Assembly: GCF_021347895.1 (NCBI RefSeq)
Contig: NC_067124.1
Location: forward strand, 198,501 to 262,500
Reading direction: 5' to 3'
DNA: 64,000 bases
Source: Acanthochromis polyacanthus
Lineage: Eukaryota; Chordata; Actinopteri; Pomacentridae
Within the stretch, counting starts at the first letter, position 1. Each line of letters starts with the position of its first letter. The position numbers were made by a program, and so were the translations under genes. A model generated the notes under the pieces. It searched no databases. It was not told the DNA's origin and was given only the letters and a program-made list of their open reading frames with translations. Shown in pieces: positions 12,727 to 22,903 of the stretch.

Positions 12727-13040
12727 TCAACAAAAATATAAACGCAACACTTTTGTTTTGCTCCCATTTTTTATGAGATGAACTCAAACATCTAAAACTT
12801 TTTCCACATACACAATATCACCATTTCTCTCAAATATTGTTCACAAATCTGTCTAAATCTGTGATAGTAAGAACTTCTCCTTTGCTGAGATAATCCATCC
12901 CACCTCACAGGTGTTCCATATCAAGATGCTGATTAGACACCATGATTAGTGCACAGCTGTGCCTTAGACTGCCCACAATAAAAGGACACTCTGAAAGGTG
13001 CAGTTTTATCACACAGCACAATGCCACAGATGTGGGCAGC
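12727..13040 (+). mobile_element. 5' end of a Tc1-like element, truncated
   Basis: Begins 'ctcaacaaaaatataaacgc', a terminus common in fish Tc1-like transposons. It runs through the usual leader to ATGCCACAGATG at 13021, the start of that family's transposase, and then breaks off. No matching right end is seen. Confidence 0.6.
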
Positions 13041-13208
13041 CTTCATTTGGTTTTATTCTGTTCTTTGATTTAGCAACACTCACCAGTTTTGTGTTCATTG
13101 TTACCACTTTTATGTTCCATTCACCACTAAGCAATAACTCCCTTCACCTTGGCCAATAACATCTGGTTTTTTGTTGCATCCAGCCAACCCCTAGAGGCTG
13201 GATTGTAA

Positions 13209-13691
13209 CATCCATCCATTCTCTATACCGCTTTATCCTCACTAGGGTCATGGGGGGTGCTGGAGTCTATCCCAGCTGACTCAGGTGAAGGCAGGGGACA
13301 CCCTGGACAGGTCACCAGTCTGTCACAGGGCTACATATACAGACACACAATCACACTCACATTCACACCTACGGACAATTTAATAATATAATAATAAAAT
13401 TTATTTATAGAGCACTTTTCATGCACAAAAATGCAGCCCAAAGTGCTTGAACAAAGTGATATAAAATATAACAGTTAAAAAAATAAATTAAAAATAATTA
13501 GAGTAATCAATTAACCTCAGCATGTTTTTGGACTGTGGGAGGAAGCCGGAGTACCCGGAGAAAACCCACACATGCACAGGGAGAACATGCAAACTCCATG
13601 CAGACAGATCCCAGGCCCAGGCCGGGATTTGAACCAGGGATCTTCTTACTGCAAGGTGATAGTTCTAACCACTAGCCCACTGTGCAGCCCT
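13209..13691 (-). mobile_element. Full-length tRNA-derived SINE with 10-bp target duplication
   Basis: Read on the minus strand, it starts with a tRNA-like head (A box 'tagtggttagaac', B box 'ggttcaaatcc'). It continues through the widespread fish segment 'ggagtttgcatgttctccc' and ends in a (GGAT)n tail. TGGATTGTAA occurs at 13199-13208 and 13692-13701 as the target duplication, so both ends are exact. The body is interrupted by about 120 bp (13381-13500) of another repeat. Confidence 0.85.
13381..13500. repeat. Short element nested in the SINE
   Basis: AT-rich insert with 'tttatttatagagcactttt' and 'gcccaaagtgctt', a motif of other fish SINE/LINE tails. It splits the otherwise continuous phrase 'acggacaattt / agagtaatcaatt' of the host SINE. 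Confidence 0.6.
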
Positions 13692-13701
13692 TGGATTGTA
13701 A

Positions 13702-15770
13702 TAATGGCAGTTAAAAAGTTTAAACAATAACAACATTTCTCTTTTGCTTCAATGCATTTGTTTACATTTAAACAAGGTAGGGCTGTCAGAATGTGACAAC
13801 CTTGACTTTGCTGTAAGTTAAGGAGCCCAGAAAACAACTGCTGTTCATTCAATCTGCTTCAAACTCCACACTGCGCTTCCTCAGGACCTCTGCAATACTC
13901 CACCAAGTCCTGAACCTAATCTGATGTACCGTTGTCAAGATATGCAATGGTTTCTATGCAGAATGAACACCTCTGAAAAATAGTTCAGAATTAGACATTC
14001 TAGAATTCTGCATCATTTAAATCTCTGTGTGCAGGCAGTTCTGAACAGTGTCTTACAGCTTTCAGCAGGGCGCAGGACTACTTTGAAACTAGCAGGACAT
14101 TGAGATTTAACTCAACGACGTCAACCTTTCAGCAAAACCAGCGAGCATTTTTGAGGTAAGGAACTTCACTGTTCTGCTGCAGAGCAAACATTCAGAAGTC
14201 ATTTTTAAAATCAGTTTTTCTTTAAAACAATACTGTCCAATTTGTACTTTAAAATGTGAGTCAGAACAAGATAACACTCAGTTTTGTTGTTGTCTTGTAG
14301 TTGGTTACAGTTATGAACATATTTTTATGAAAAACTAAGGTTTCAAACAGTGTGCTAGGTAAGTGATGTGTCAGGTTTGGTCATAACTGGATTAATTAAA
14401 ACCAACCACTACTCCTGTAAAGTGCAGAAAAACACTTTTTTGTTGATAAAAAGTTTGGTTTTCAAGCCCCAAACTTGGAATAACCATGACCAAATGCATA
14501 GATATGTTGGGAAAGCAGGATTTTTCTACTGGGAAATATTCATATTGGAGTATTTAATGATAATCTGATGGTTGATGTGAGCAAGACTTCAGCTAAATTC
14601 TCTTCCACTAAGAAAATTAATTTCAATAAGTGTAATAAATAAGGTAACAGTTCACTCTGTTTCTCCAGCTTACAACATGGAATAGAAAATGAAATGGAAT
14701 TTACACTATCCAGCAATATCTTTCTTTTGTGCTACAACTTGTCATATCTGCTCAATCAGTTACTGAATCGTCACATTTTTCATTTTTCATTTTGTGAACA
14801 GCATTTAATGTTAAAAAATGATTTGTTTGTTTTGTAATATCCTGGCATGCAGCTACACGTGGGCAGAAACATCATTGTCGAATATTTTTTAGGGGTAATG
14901 TGTGCTCAAGATGGGACTTTCCTGAACAGCTTCAATTGTTTTTTCATATTTCAATTCAACTATAATCAGAAGATTATTCATCTACTTGTCCTGTAGTAGA
15001 TTGAGAAATAATAGTGAAAAATTCTGCTTTTATCTGTTTTAGTTCCTGAGATACTGTCATTTAAACATTTATGTTTTTTAATTTCTGAAAGTACTTGATA
15101 TCAATGAAAAGTAAACACAAATACAGGTTTAAATGTCCATATTTTGTGCTATAAAAAATCATGCAAATGAGACATGGTTGAGCAGAAAATATTCAAACAA
15201 ATTTGAGATTTCAGCAGTTTATACTAACATTAATCAGAGCATGTCATTATAGGTTATTAAGTGCAGACAGATGAGAAAAGCAGGGCCAGTTTTTGTAATT
15301 TAACACGACATATTCAAAAATATACAACGCTTTCTGATTGTTTTTAAAGCATTGTAGAATTCCTGCGAACACACTCAGAGTGGAATCAGCCTTTCATCTT
15401 ATTTTGTTCAGTTATTTATTGGTTTGAGTAGTTTAGTGAGATCAGCTTAACACCAAACTCTGACATCCACATTTCAACAAAATCCAGAAAAGCAAACTTT
15501 TGTGAAGTCAGTAACTCCACTCTTCTGTTGAATGAAGTAAAGACTTTGGAGTTTCTGAGGAAGCATCCATGTAATTTTGCTACAGTACTGTCCAATATGC
15601 CTTATAGCACAATTCAGAACAGGGTGTAACACTCACTGCTGTTGTTTTGTGATAACTGGTTGAAGATTTAACAAATTTGATTGAAAACTGAGATCACAGC
15701 AGTCTGGTAGATTACCAACGGTTTAACAGGACATCCATAGATCATGGCTCTCTTTTGTGTCTGCTTCCCT
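13702..15770. other. Non-coding stretch, possibly kinase gene 5' region
   Basis: No conserved frame seen. Two similar phrases, 'accaaactctgac...atccagaaaagcaaac' (about 15451) and 'caacctttcagcaaaaccagcg' (about 14123), each precede a 'gtaactccactcttctg' or 'ggaacttcactgttctg' phrase, so there may be a diverged local duplication. Confidence 0.35.
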
Positions 15771-15832
15771 TTCAGTCTTCTGTTACAAGATAAAAATGTG
15801 CCTTGAACGTTTACTCTCATCATCCCCCTAAG

Positions 15833-15991
15833 AGGACCAAAAAGCCGTCGTGGGTCCCAGTCCCAAAAGGATACAAGTTTGTGAGAATCCTGGGAAAAGG
15901 CGGCTTTGGATTAGTGATGGAATGCATGAAAGAAGAAACCGGAGAGCACGTGGGCATAAAGGTGTCCGAAATGCACGATCTGGACCACGAG
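15833..15991 (+). CDS. HIPK/DYRK-like protein kinase, exon with ATP-binding loop
   Basis: The exon encodes the N-lobe of a Ser/Thr kinase: GYKFVRILGKGGFGLVMECM (glycine-rich loop), then HVGIKV with the conserved lysine. The 3' boundary is clear: GAG followed by donor GTAGGA at 15992. The 5' boundary is less sure. In this frame TAA occurs at 15791-15793, and a plausible acceptor 'ctcatcatccccctaag' ends at 15832. The phase at the 3' end is 0 and joins the exon at 16310 in frame. Family assignment rests on the following exon. The upstream start of the gene was not found. Confidence 0.75.
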
Positions 15992-16309
15992 GTAGGACAC
16001 TGATTTTAACTGACTTTCAGAAAGTTGTATAGTTGGTAGAATATACCTTTAAAACTATATATAGTTGAACAGAAAATAGCCTTTTGAGCGGAATGAAGTC
16101 AACATACTATTTGGGTGGGATAACCGTTGTAAGGAGTGGTGCAGAATGTATTCTTTTAGCTAAACAGTTACACAAAAAAACATTTTTTAAACAGAGGTAG
16201 TACCACCACAAGACTCTCAGTAGTGTTACTGGTCATGCTATGTACTTTATAGTTGTTGAGAAGAACTGCTTGGACTTTGCCGCTCAGCAAACATATTCTG
16301 TCTCCACAG

Positions 16310-16498
16310 GCGGAAATCCTGAAAGAGCTCAAGCGCCACAACTCGGACGAAGCCAACATCATCGAATACAAAGGAGATGTCCTCATAGAAAATAAGCGGC
16401 TCCTGGTGTTGGAAAAATTGGACATAAACCTGTGGGAATATGTGCGAAGTTTATCACAGCCAATGGAACTGGAAAACATCCGTACAGTTATTCAGCAG
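16310..16498 (+). CDS. HIPK/DYRK-like protein kinase, second exon
   Basis: Acceptor 'tctgtctccacag' at 16309 and donor CAG/gtgtga at 16499 define a 189-bp, phase-0 exon. It encodes AEILKELKRH and continues to LVLEKLDINLWEYV and IRTVIQQV. The pattern 'LVxExLxxNLxxxL... IRxxxxQ' is that of homeodomain-interacting protein kinases and DYRKs. The catalytic loop (HxDLKPEN) should be in the next exon, which is not visible. An assembly gap and a LINE follow. Fish carry many HIPK-like paralogues, so a specific gene name is not justified. Confidence 0.8.
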
Positions 16499-16529
16499 GT
16501 GTGACCTTCTATTGTCTCCTTATGTTTAT

Positions 16530-16629
16530 NNNNNNNNNNNNNNNNNNNNNNNNNNNNNNNNNNNNNNNNNNNNNNNNNNNNNNNNNNNNNNNNNNNNNNN
16601 NNNNNNNNNNNNNNNNNNNNNNNNNNNNN
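16530..16629. other. Assembly gap (100 N)
   Basis: Exactly 100 Ns, the usual placeholder for a gap of unknown size. It removes the 3' end of the LINE on its right and possibly the next kinase exon. Confidence 0.99.
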
Positions 16630-19260
16630 ACTCATAATCAATGCTTTTAGGCCACCATGTTCATATTCCTGGAGCAGAACAGCTTTTTTCAAGTAATGGG
16701 TTTTGTTGTTCCAAATAAAGTTGAAATTTAGTTGATTTACAGCTTTAATAAAAGATGGTTCTAATGCTAGTGAGTATGTGGGGTGCAGAATTCTAGACAT
16801 TCCATCAACCTTTGAGAGCAAAATACGTCCAAAATGGTAAGATCTCTTTGCATCCAAAGGTTATAAATACTTTTACATTTGTTCAATTTCTTCTCCAAAT
16901 TTTCTAAATGTCTTTCTTTTGAATCTTTAGTTATATGTATGCCTAAATATTCGACATGTCGTTTTATATTGAAATTATGTATGGAGGTATCGGGAATACT
17001 TTTCACTGGTAAAAGTTCACACTTATCTAAATTAAGAAATAAACCTGAAGCTTTGGAAAATTGCTCCACTGCATTTAAAGCTGTGAGAATTTGACTATGG
17101 TCTTTAAGAAAAAGAGTTGTATCGTCAGCATACTGACTAATAAGCAGTTCTTGATCAAAAACTTTGATCCCTTTCAGAGTTTGTATATTTTTTAGGTGAA
17201 TAGCTAGCATTTCTGCAGCTAAAATGAATAACCCAGGACTACAAGGACAGCCCTGAATTATACCCTTATTTAAGTTAAAACGATTTGTAGTACCAAGGGT
17301 CAATGCCACTGAACTATTCCTTTCTTTGTAAAATATTTGCATTGTTTTAATAAACTTTATTCCATAACCAAAAAGCTTTAAAGATTGTGTTAAGAAGGGA
17401 TGCTCTAAATTATCGAATGCTTTTTTAAAGTCCAAAAAAACATTAAACTATTGTCTGTAATTAACTCTTCATAGTCTAGTAGATCAAGTACTAGGCGAAT
17501 ATTATCATGTATAGAACGGTTTTTCATAAAACTGTTTGAGTTGTGTCAATAATCTCAGGAAGAGTACGCTTTAATCTTGCTGCATATATATGAGATAAAA
17601 TTTTATAGTCATTATTTAGGAGTGTAATAGGTCTGAGATTATCGACACGTCTCCTGTCTTTTCCGGGTTTTGGAATAAGAACAATAACTCCTTGCTTCAT
17701 TGTTGGTGGGAGGTTTTCTTTTTCAATTGCTTCTCTAAACACATCAAGCAGCAGAACTCCCGTAGTTCAGACCAAAAATGTTTATAAAAATTTGAAGTCA
17801 GGCCATCACAACCTGGTGATTTATTGAGTTTTAAACTACTAACTGCTTTGTCTAATTCATCTAAAGATATGTTTGAGTCACAAAGTTCAATTGAATCATT
17901 TTTGAGTTTGGGAACATTATGGTTTTTTTTACATTCAAGAAATCTTCGCAATCTGTTGGTGAGAAGCAAGAATTATATAAGTTAGAATAAAACGAGTATA
18001 TTTCTTTTGCTATTAACTTAGAATCAAAGCATTCATTACCATTTATTATTAAGGAGTTTATTACATTTTTTTCTTGTCTACTTTTTTCTAATTTAAAGAA
18101 ATATGAGGAGTTCTTTTCTGCTTCTTCCATCCATTTAGATTTAGATCTTATAAAAGCACCTTTAGCTTTCACTTGGTACAGATTGTCTAGTTGATTTTGT
18201 AATTCCAAAATGCTTTGTTTTTGTTCATTTGATGAATTTAAATTGTTACACAAATCATTTATTTGAGTTGCAAGTTCTTTTTCTTTGATATTACTTTTTT
18301 GAGCGATATCTTTACTATATCTAATTGAGTATTGTCTTATTTGTATTTTAAAAAATTCCCATTTTCCACAGAATGTTTCAAGGTTTTTATCATTTATAGT
18401 TTTCCCTAATCAATGCACATACTGTTTTACAAAAATCCTCCTTTAACAGTAGAAACGAGTTAAATTTCCAATAACCCTTATTTCTTTTAGAGATGTTGGA
18501 GGTTTGATTTCCATTGTGATAATAGAGTGATCTGTCAAGGGAGCTGTATCCATTGAGACATTTTGCTATAATATGGCACAAGTTATTGTTGACCAACCAT
18601 AAATCAATTCTTGATTTGGAACCACCATTAGGTTTAAAACCATGAAAACTGTTGTGTGTCTCCATATTTTTCCCTCCATATATCAGTTAGATTTAATTCA
18701 TTGTAAAAAGTTTGAATTAATGCATTATAATAATTTTTGGTTGTATTTACTTGGCCATCGATCTAAACCATTCATCTGGCCACACAATTAAAATCACCCC
18801 CTGTTAATTATAGCTTCAGTGGGGTAAAGTCTTTTTTGGCTCTAATATAACATCAGTTACTTTAGTAAACAGATCTTTGTTTTGAGAAGGAGTATTATAT
18901 CCATAAATATTTGCAATAATTACAAATGTGCTGTCAATCTCCATAACTATTATAATAAAATGTCCGTGTTCATCTTTTTTAATAGACTTTACTGAGCCAT
19001 GGTAATTATTAACAATATTGCAACTCCAGCTGACTTTGAAGTACCATGAGAATAGTAAATTTTATCCCCCCATTGGTTATTCCAAAATTTCTCATCTGCA
19101 GATGTCGAGTGTGTTTCTTGAAAAAAGATTATTTGAGCTTTCTGACCTTTAGAAATAGGAAAATAGCTTTTCTCTTGACCTTATCTTGTAAAACCTCTGT
19201 ATTCAAAGAAGAAAATAAAAGACTGCTTTTCAAAAGCACCATGTACAAATAAAATAATAA
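16630..19260 (-). pseudogene. L1-type LINE ORF2 (endonuclease plus reverse transcriptase)
   Basis: Split into at least six frames. Reading from high to low coordinates, an apurinic endonuclease remnant lies near 19200-18390 (SKSRIDLWLVNN). Reverse transcriptase blocks follow: LNKSPGCDGLTSNFYKHFW (about 17850), LRPITLLNNDYKILSHIYAA (about 17640), QGCPCSPGLF (about 17250) and the catalytic QYADDTTLFLK (about 17135). The stretch nearest the gap encodes the post-RT connection (FNFIWNN). The intact polypeptide would be about 1200 residues. Many frameshifts mean it is long dead. The L1 rather than RTE/L2 assignment rests on the LRPI and YADD block spacing and the accompanying ORF1 type. Confidence 0.8.
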
Positions 19261-19266
19261 ATAAGT

Positions 19267-19290
19267 AAAAAAAAAAAAAAAAAAAAAAAA
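19267..19290. repeat. Poly(A) run between LINE ORFs
   Basis: 24 consecutive A on the plus strand, followed by a TC-rich tract to about 19370. It lies in the spacer between the two LINE frames. Confidence 0.9.
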
Positions 19291-19439
19291 TTATTATATT
19301 ATTTTTTTCCTTTTCTTTCCTTCCCCTTTTCCCTTTTCCTTTCTTTCTCTTTCCTTCTTCCTTTTTCCTGTAAACGTGTATTAGCTCAATACCACACTAA
19401 TACGAATAACAAAGGCTTTTAACAGCCAGCAGAACAACA

Positions 19440-20290
19440 AACTTTCAGAACAATAAGTCAATCTTCAAGTTTTACCCGAGTGTAACATAGCTCAGTATCG
19501 TCGTTTTCAATGGAGGAGCGGTGATCCTTCTTCCTTCCAACATATGCGTAGGGACCCTTGAATCCTGCTTTCTTCCCTTCACCTCGTGCTTTGGCGACGA
19601 TTGGCCATAACGCATCTCGAGCCAGCTTGTCTTCTTTGGTTAGATCTTCCACGAAGTGTATCTTCAGTCCTCCATCACACCTTGTGCTTGTTTGAAGCCC
19701 TCCATATTCATTCCCGGTAGACACGCTTGGTAAACTGCATGATGACTTGACGTGGCTTATGGTCAAGTCTTCTCCCAAGCCTATGGACCGTATCCACAGC
19801 CTCATCCATCTTCGGCGCCAGTTTGTGGTGAAATGCGGCTCAACAGGTTGATAACATCCTGCCCGGTGTTTTCACCCTCTTTTTCTTGAGCCCGTTCACT
19901 CGCAAATTCCATCTTCTTTTATATCTTTCAGATTCTCTGACTCTTTCACGCAGCTCGTCATTTTCTCGGGTAACTCCGCCACATTACTTTTCATCCCTCA
20001 CCGTCTTTTTGCACTCTTCTAACTCCGCCATGATGAAAGTAATGCTCTCACTGTGGTCATCAACAACATTCTTTATTTCACCAAGCCTATTGTCTTGCTT
20101 ATCAAACCGTTCAATGAGAGAATTGAGAGAGGCTTGTATGGCAATCAGAATGGTAGTATTAGAAGGTTCTGGAGCAAAGTCCATCTCACCGTTTTCATTT
20201 TCTTCATGTCGTTCTTGTTTGGAGTTGTTGGCAGGCGTTTGGCGCTGGTCTCTTTTGATGCTTTTTTAGGTGATTTAGAAGTCATCACGT
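19440..20290 (-). pseudogene. L1-type LINE ORF1 (coiled coil and RNA-binding domain)
   Basis: Frame 20184-19984 encodes a coiled coil (SLNSLIERFDKQDNRLGEI). Frame 19805-19458 holds the C-terminal domain with LKIHFVEDLTKEDKLARDA and GFKGPYAYVG, the signature of L1 ORF1 proteins. At least one frameshift separates them (about 19810-19980). The protein is an RNA chaperone that coats LINE RNA. Confidence 0.75.
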
Positions 20291-20430
20291 CACCAAAAAT
20301 AACATCCACACAACCGTGTTAAAAGTCCAAGGTTGTTTTGATGGGTAAATCCTTACAACTCAGAGAAAAAGTGAAAGTTTGTGTCTGCCGACCACAGGGC
20401 TTCTGCACTACGGCGCCATCTTGCCTCCCC

Positions 20431-21940
20431 CGGTCCGTCTCCAGAGACCAAGTACTGATCCAGTTCAAAGCAGCATCTGATCAAGAACCAATGAAATACC
20501 TGGATGTGTTCTGGCTCCGCCCACATTATGGAGGATCATCAGACCAGACTAGTGAGGACTTGGAACCAAATAACCCAGAATGCATTTAGACCAGCAGCAA
20601 AGACCGAGGAGGAAACTTTCAGAGGAAACACAAGTATTTTGGGAATACTGCTGTTATTGTGACACAAAATGTAGTTTTCAGATGATTTGAGGTGAGAAAG
20701 TGGTTGTAAAAACGTCCAATCTGTGGTCAGTTTCTCCAGATGAAGCTGATTAAAAATGAGCTCCAACGGTTTCAGAGATGTGAGGTCCAGGTTAGACAGC
20801 TATGATGGACGGTCAGCCTCACTGTAGAGCTCCTTATCTGGACCAGACTTTACAATCTGCTGCTCTGACGCTTCTATAGCGTTTAAACAGGATATTAGTA
20901 GTTTATGTTGATCTAACCGTCACACTTTGACCTCATACTTTATTTTTATTGTTCAGAGAAAAATCAGTTTGAAAGAAGTTCAAGTTATAACTTTATTTTG
21001 TTCATGTTTTACTTGGTCACTGACTGTAATAATAAGAACAGATATAAATTAAAACACAAAATATTATTTTGAAGTTTTGTTTCTGAGTCTTCACGACAAA
21101 AAAAATGTATTTTTTGTTCCAGTCTTTGTAGTTCTTTATATTTGCTTTCAGGGCATATTTTAATTGAATATAACTGAAAATGACGAGAAAAAGATCAGAA
21201 CAAAAATAAAAACATTAGTTTTACTGCTTTACAAAAGATCTTTTTTCTATTTTCATTTTAACAATTCATTTTTGCCATGGAAGAGGATAAACATTGTCCA
21301 AATAAAAAGCTGTGATTATTCAACATGGAAAATTAAATCCCACTTTTCAACAAATAAGCAAACAAACATGAAGATCAAAGTGTGTTATTAGTGTGTTATT
21401 GAATAAAAAAAGTTATAATAGTTGAAACCCACAGGTAGAGCAAATAAAACTGGAGAAAGACGTATTAAAAAATCATTGATCTTGCTCTGGAAAAATCAAC
21501 CACTGCAATGAAAATAAAAACTCAGTGAGACATTGATTACAGCACAAGATCTGTTCAAAGAATTTAGACCATGGAAGGGTTAAAATACACCAAAATGTGA
21601 GGAAAACCTCCTTTAACGGCCAAACAGAACATTTATAACATTGAACAGGCTGGAAAATGTTTATTTACAGAGTTAAATGTAATCTGGATAGTCCTGGTGG
21701 GTTTAAATTCTTGAAGAAGTACACTGATGGAGATGTCAGAGTCTGAAGCTGGGGCCTCATACATGCACTGGAGGAAACATATGACAATTGAAAGCAACAC
21801 TCACATCCTCTATATCAAAGGTGAGTGCCTGTGCAGAAATGACATGATATTCAAATCAGGACTTTCTCACGCGCTTATTATGACATCATCACTTAAACAT
21901 CATCTCTTCTTATTTCATAGATTGCCACTGCGGAAAAGAG
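20431..21940. other. Non-coding stretch
   Basis: No gene or transposon terminus recognised in about 1.5 kb. The left third is GC-balanced and the rest is AT-rich. Confidence 0.4.
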
Positions 21941-21945
21941 TCAAA

Positions 21946-22027
21946 CGTTGTCAGCAGGATTTGAACCTGCGCAGGGAGACCCCAATGGATTTCTAGTCCA
22001 TCGCCTTAACCACTCGGCCATGACAAC
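21946..22027 (-). tRNA. tRNA-Ser (AGA)
   Basis: 82-nt minus-strand gene. The 5' strand GTTGTCA pairs perfectly with 3' TGACAAC, with discriminator G. The D-arm region carries TGGCCGAGTGGTTAAGG. The anticodon loop CTAGAAA gives AGA. The long variable arm is typical of serine tRNAs. The T arm contains GGTTCAAATCC. No intron and no encoded CCA, as in eukaryotes. A and B boxes are intact, so it is probably functional. Confidence 0.95.
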
Positions 22028-22831
22028 TCCTGTGCTACTGCTTTCTGTTCTGTGTGATGAAAGCGCAAAATTTGGCTTCACATACAAACATCTGTCGTGT
22101 TCCCACCCTTGCTTTACACATTGATCTAATCACTTAAATATTGGAGCTCCGTCTCTCCCTGTTGCTCCGTGCAGCTCTCCTGAGGTCAGCAGAGTCTCTG
22201 CTCACCTGTTGGTGGAGGTTAAAGTTGGTGGGTACTGGAGGACAGGCTTGGTGGTCAGAAAAATGCACACAACTTTTCATCCCCTATCATCTCCATTAAG
22301 TCCAGGGACACCAGGATCCAGAGCCCAGAGTGATGACCATTACACCATGGAACTTCCTCCACTGTCCTCCACCTCATCTTCTCATCTGACAGAGATCATC
22401 AAACACAGTACTAAGTTATAACACAACAACAGAACAAAATAAAGTTAGTTTGCCCTGTATAATTCCAGTGCACCAAAGGACAATCTGAAATCAATACCAG
22501 CAGTTCAAAATATAATACAGGCTATAAACAACAAAATGACTCTAGCCAAAGTCTGAAAAGAAAGTTATAAAAAAAAGACTGCAGACCATGGGAATGTGGA
22601 ATCAATAGGCTCATCAATATCACTTTCCCATTATGTGAAAGTTGTTTCAAGAATGATTCAAGATTTAGTTTCATTTTCATCAGGTTGTTTTGCTGTAGAA
22701 AATACTAAGATGTTGTGTGTCGTGACAGAGATCAGGGCTTCTGGCTGATGTTCATTTCCTCCCTTTTCTCTGCACCTACTTCTCTTATCCGTTTGAACTC
22801 CTGAGAGCACACAAAAACAGTCCATTTCATA

Positions 22832-22903
22832 GTGATGGTGGTATAGTGGTGAGAATAGCTGCCTTCCAAGCAGTTGACCCAGGTTCGATTCCCGGCCATC
22901 GCA
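22832..22903 (+). tRNA. tRNA-Gly (TCC), slightly degenerate
   Basis: 72-nt gene with acceptor strands GTGATGG and CCATCGC (one T-G wobble), A box TGGTATAGTGG, anticodon loop CTTCCAA (TCC) and B box GGTTCGATTCC. Compared with the usual vertebrate gene, the T stem reads CCAGG against CCCGG, giving an A-C mismatch. The D arm reads GAGAATAG where GAGCATAG is common. It may be functional or an early pseudogene. Confidence 0.88.

Larger units (their letters stand above)
16630..20430 (-). mobile_element. L1-type LINE, decayed
   Basis: Minus-strand element with ORF1 (19440-20290) and ORF2 (16630-19260). Its 5' side probably reaches the GC-richer stretch near 20400-20430. Its 3' end is lost in the gap. 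It lies in the opposite orientation to the kinase exons, apparently in their next intron. Confidence 0.8.

Noticed and set aside
19886..20322. Plus-strand frames of 89-127 codons
   Set aside because: They are antisense to LINE ORF1. Only the minus strand shows the coiled coil and C-terminal motifs.
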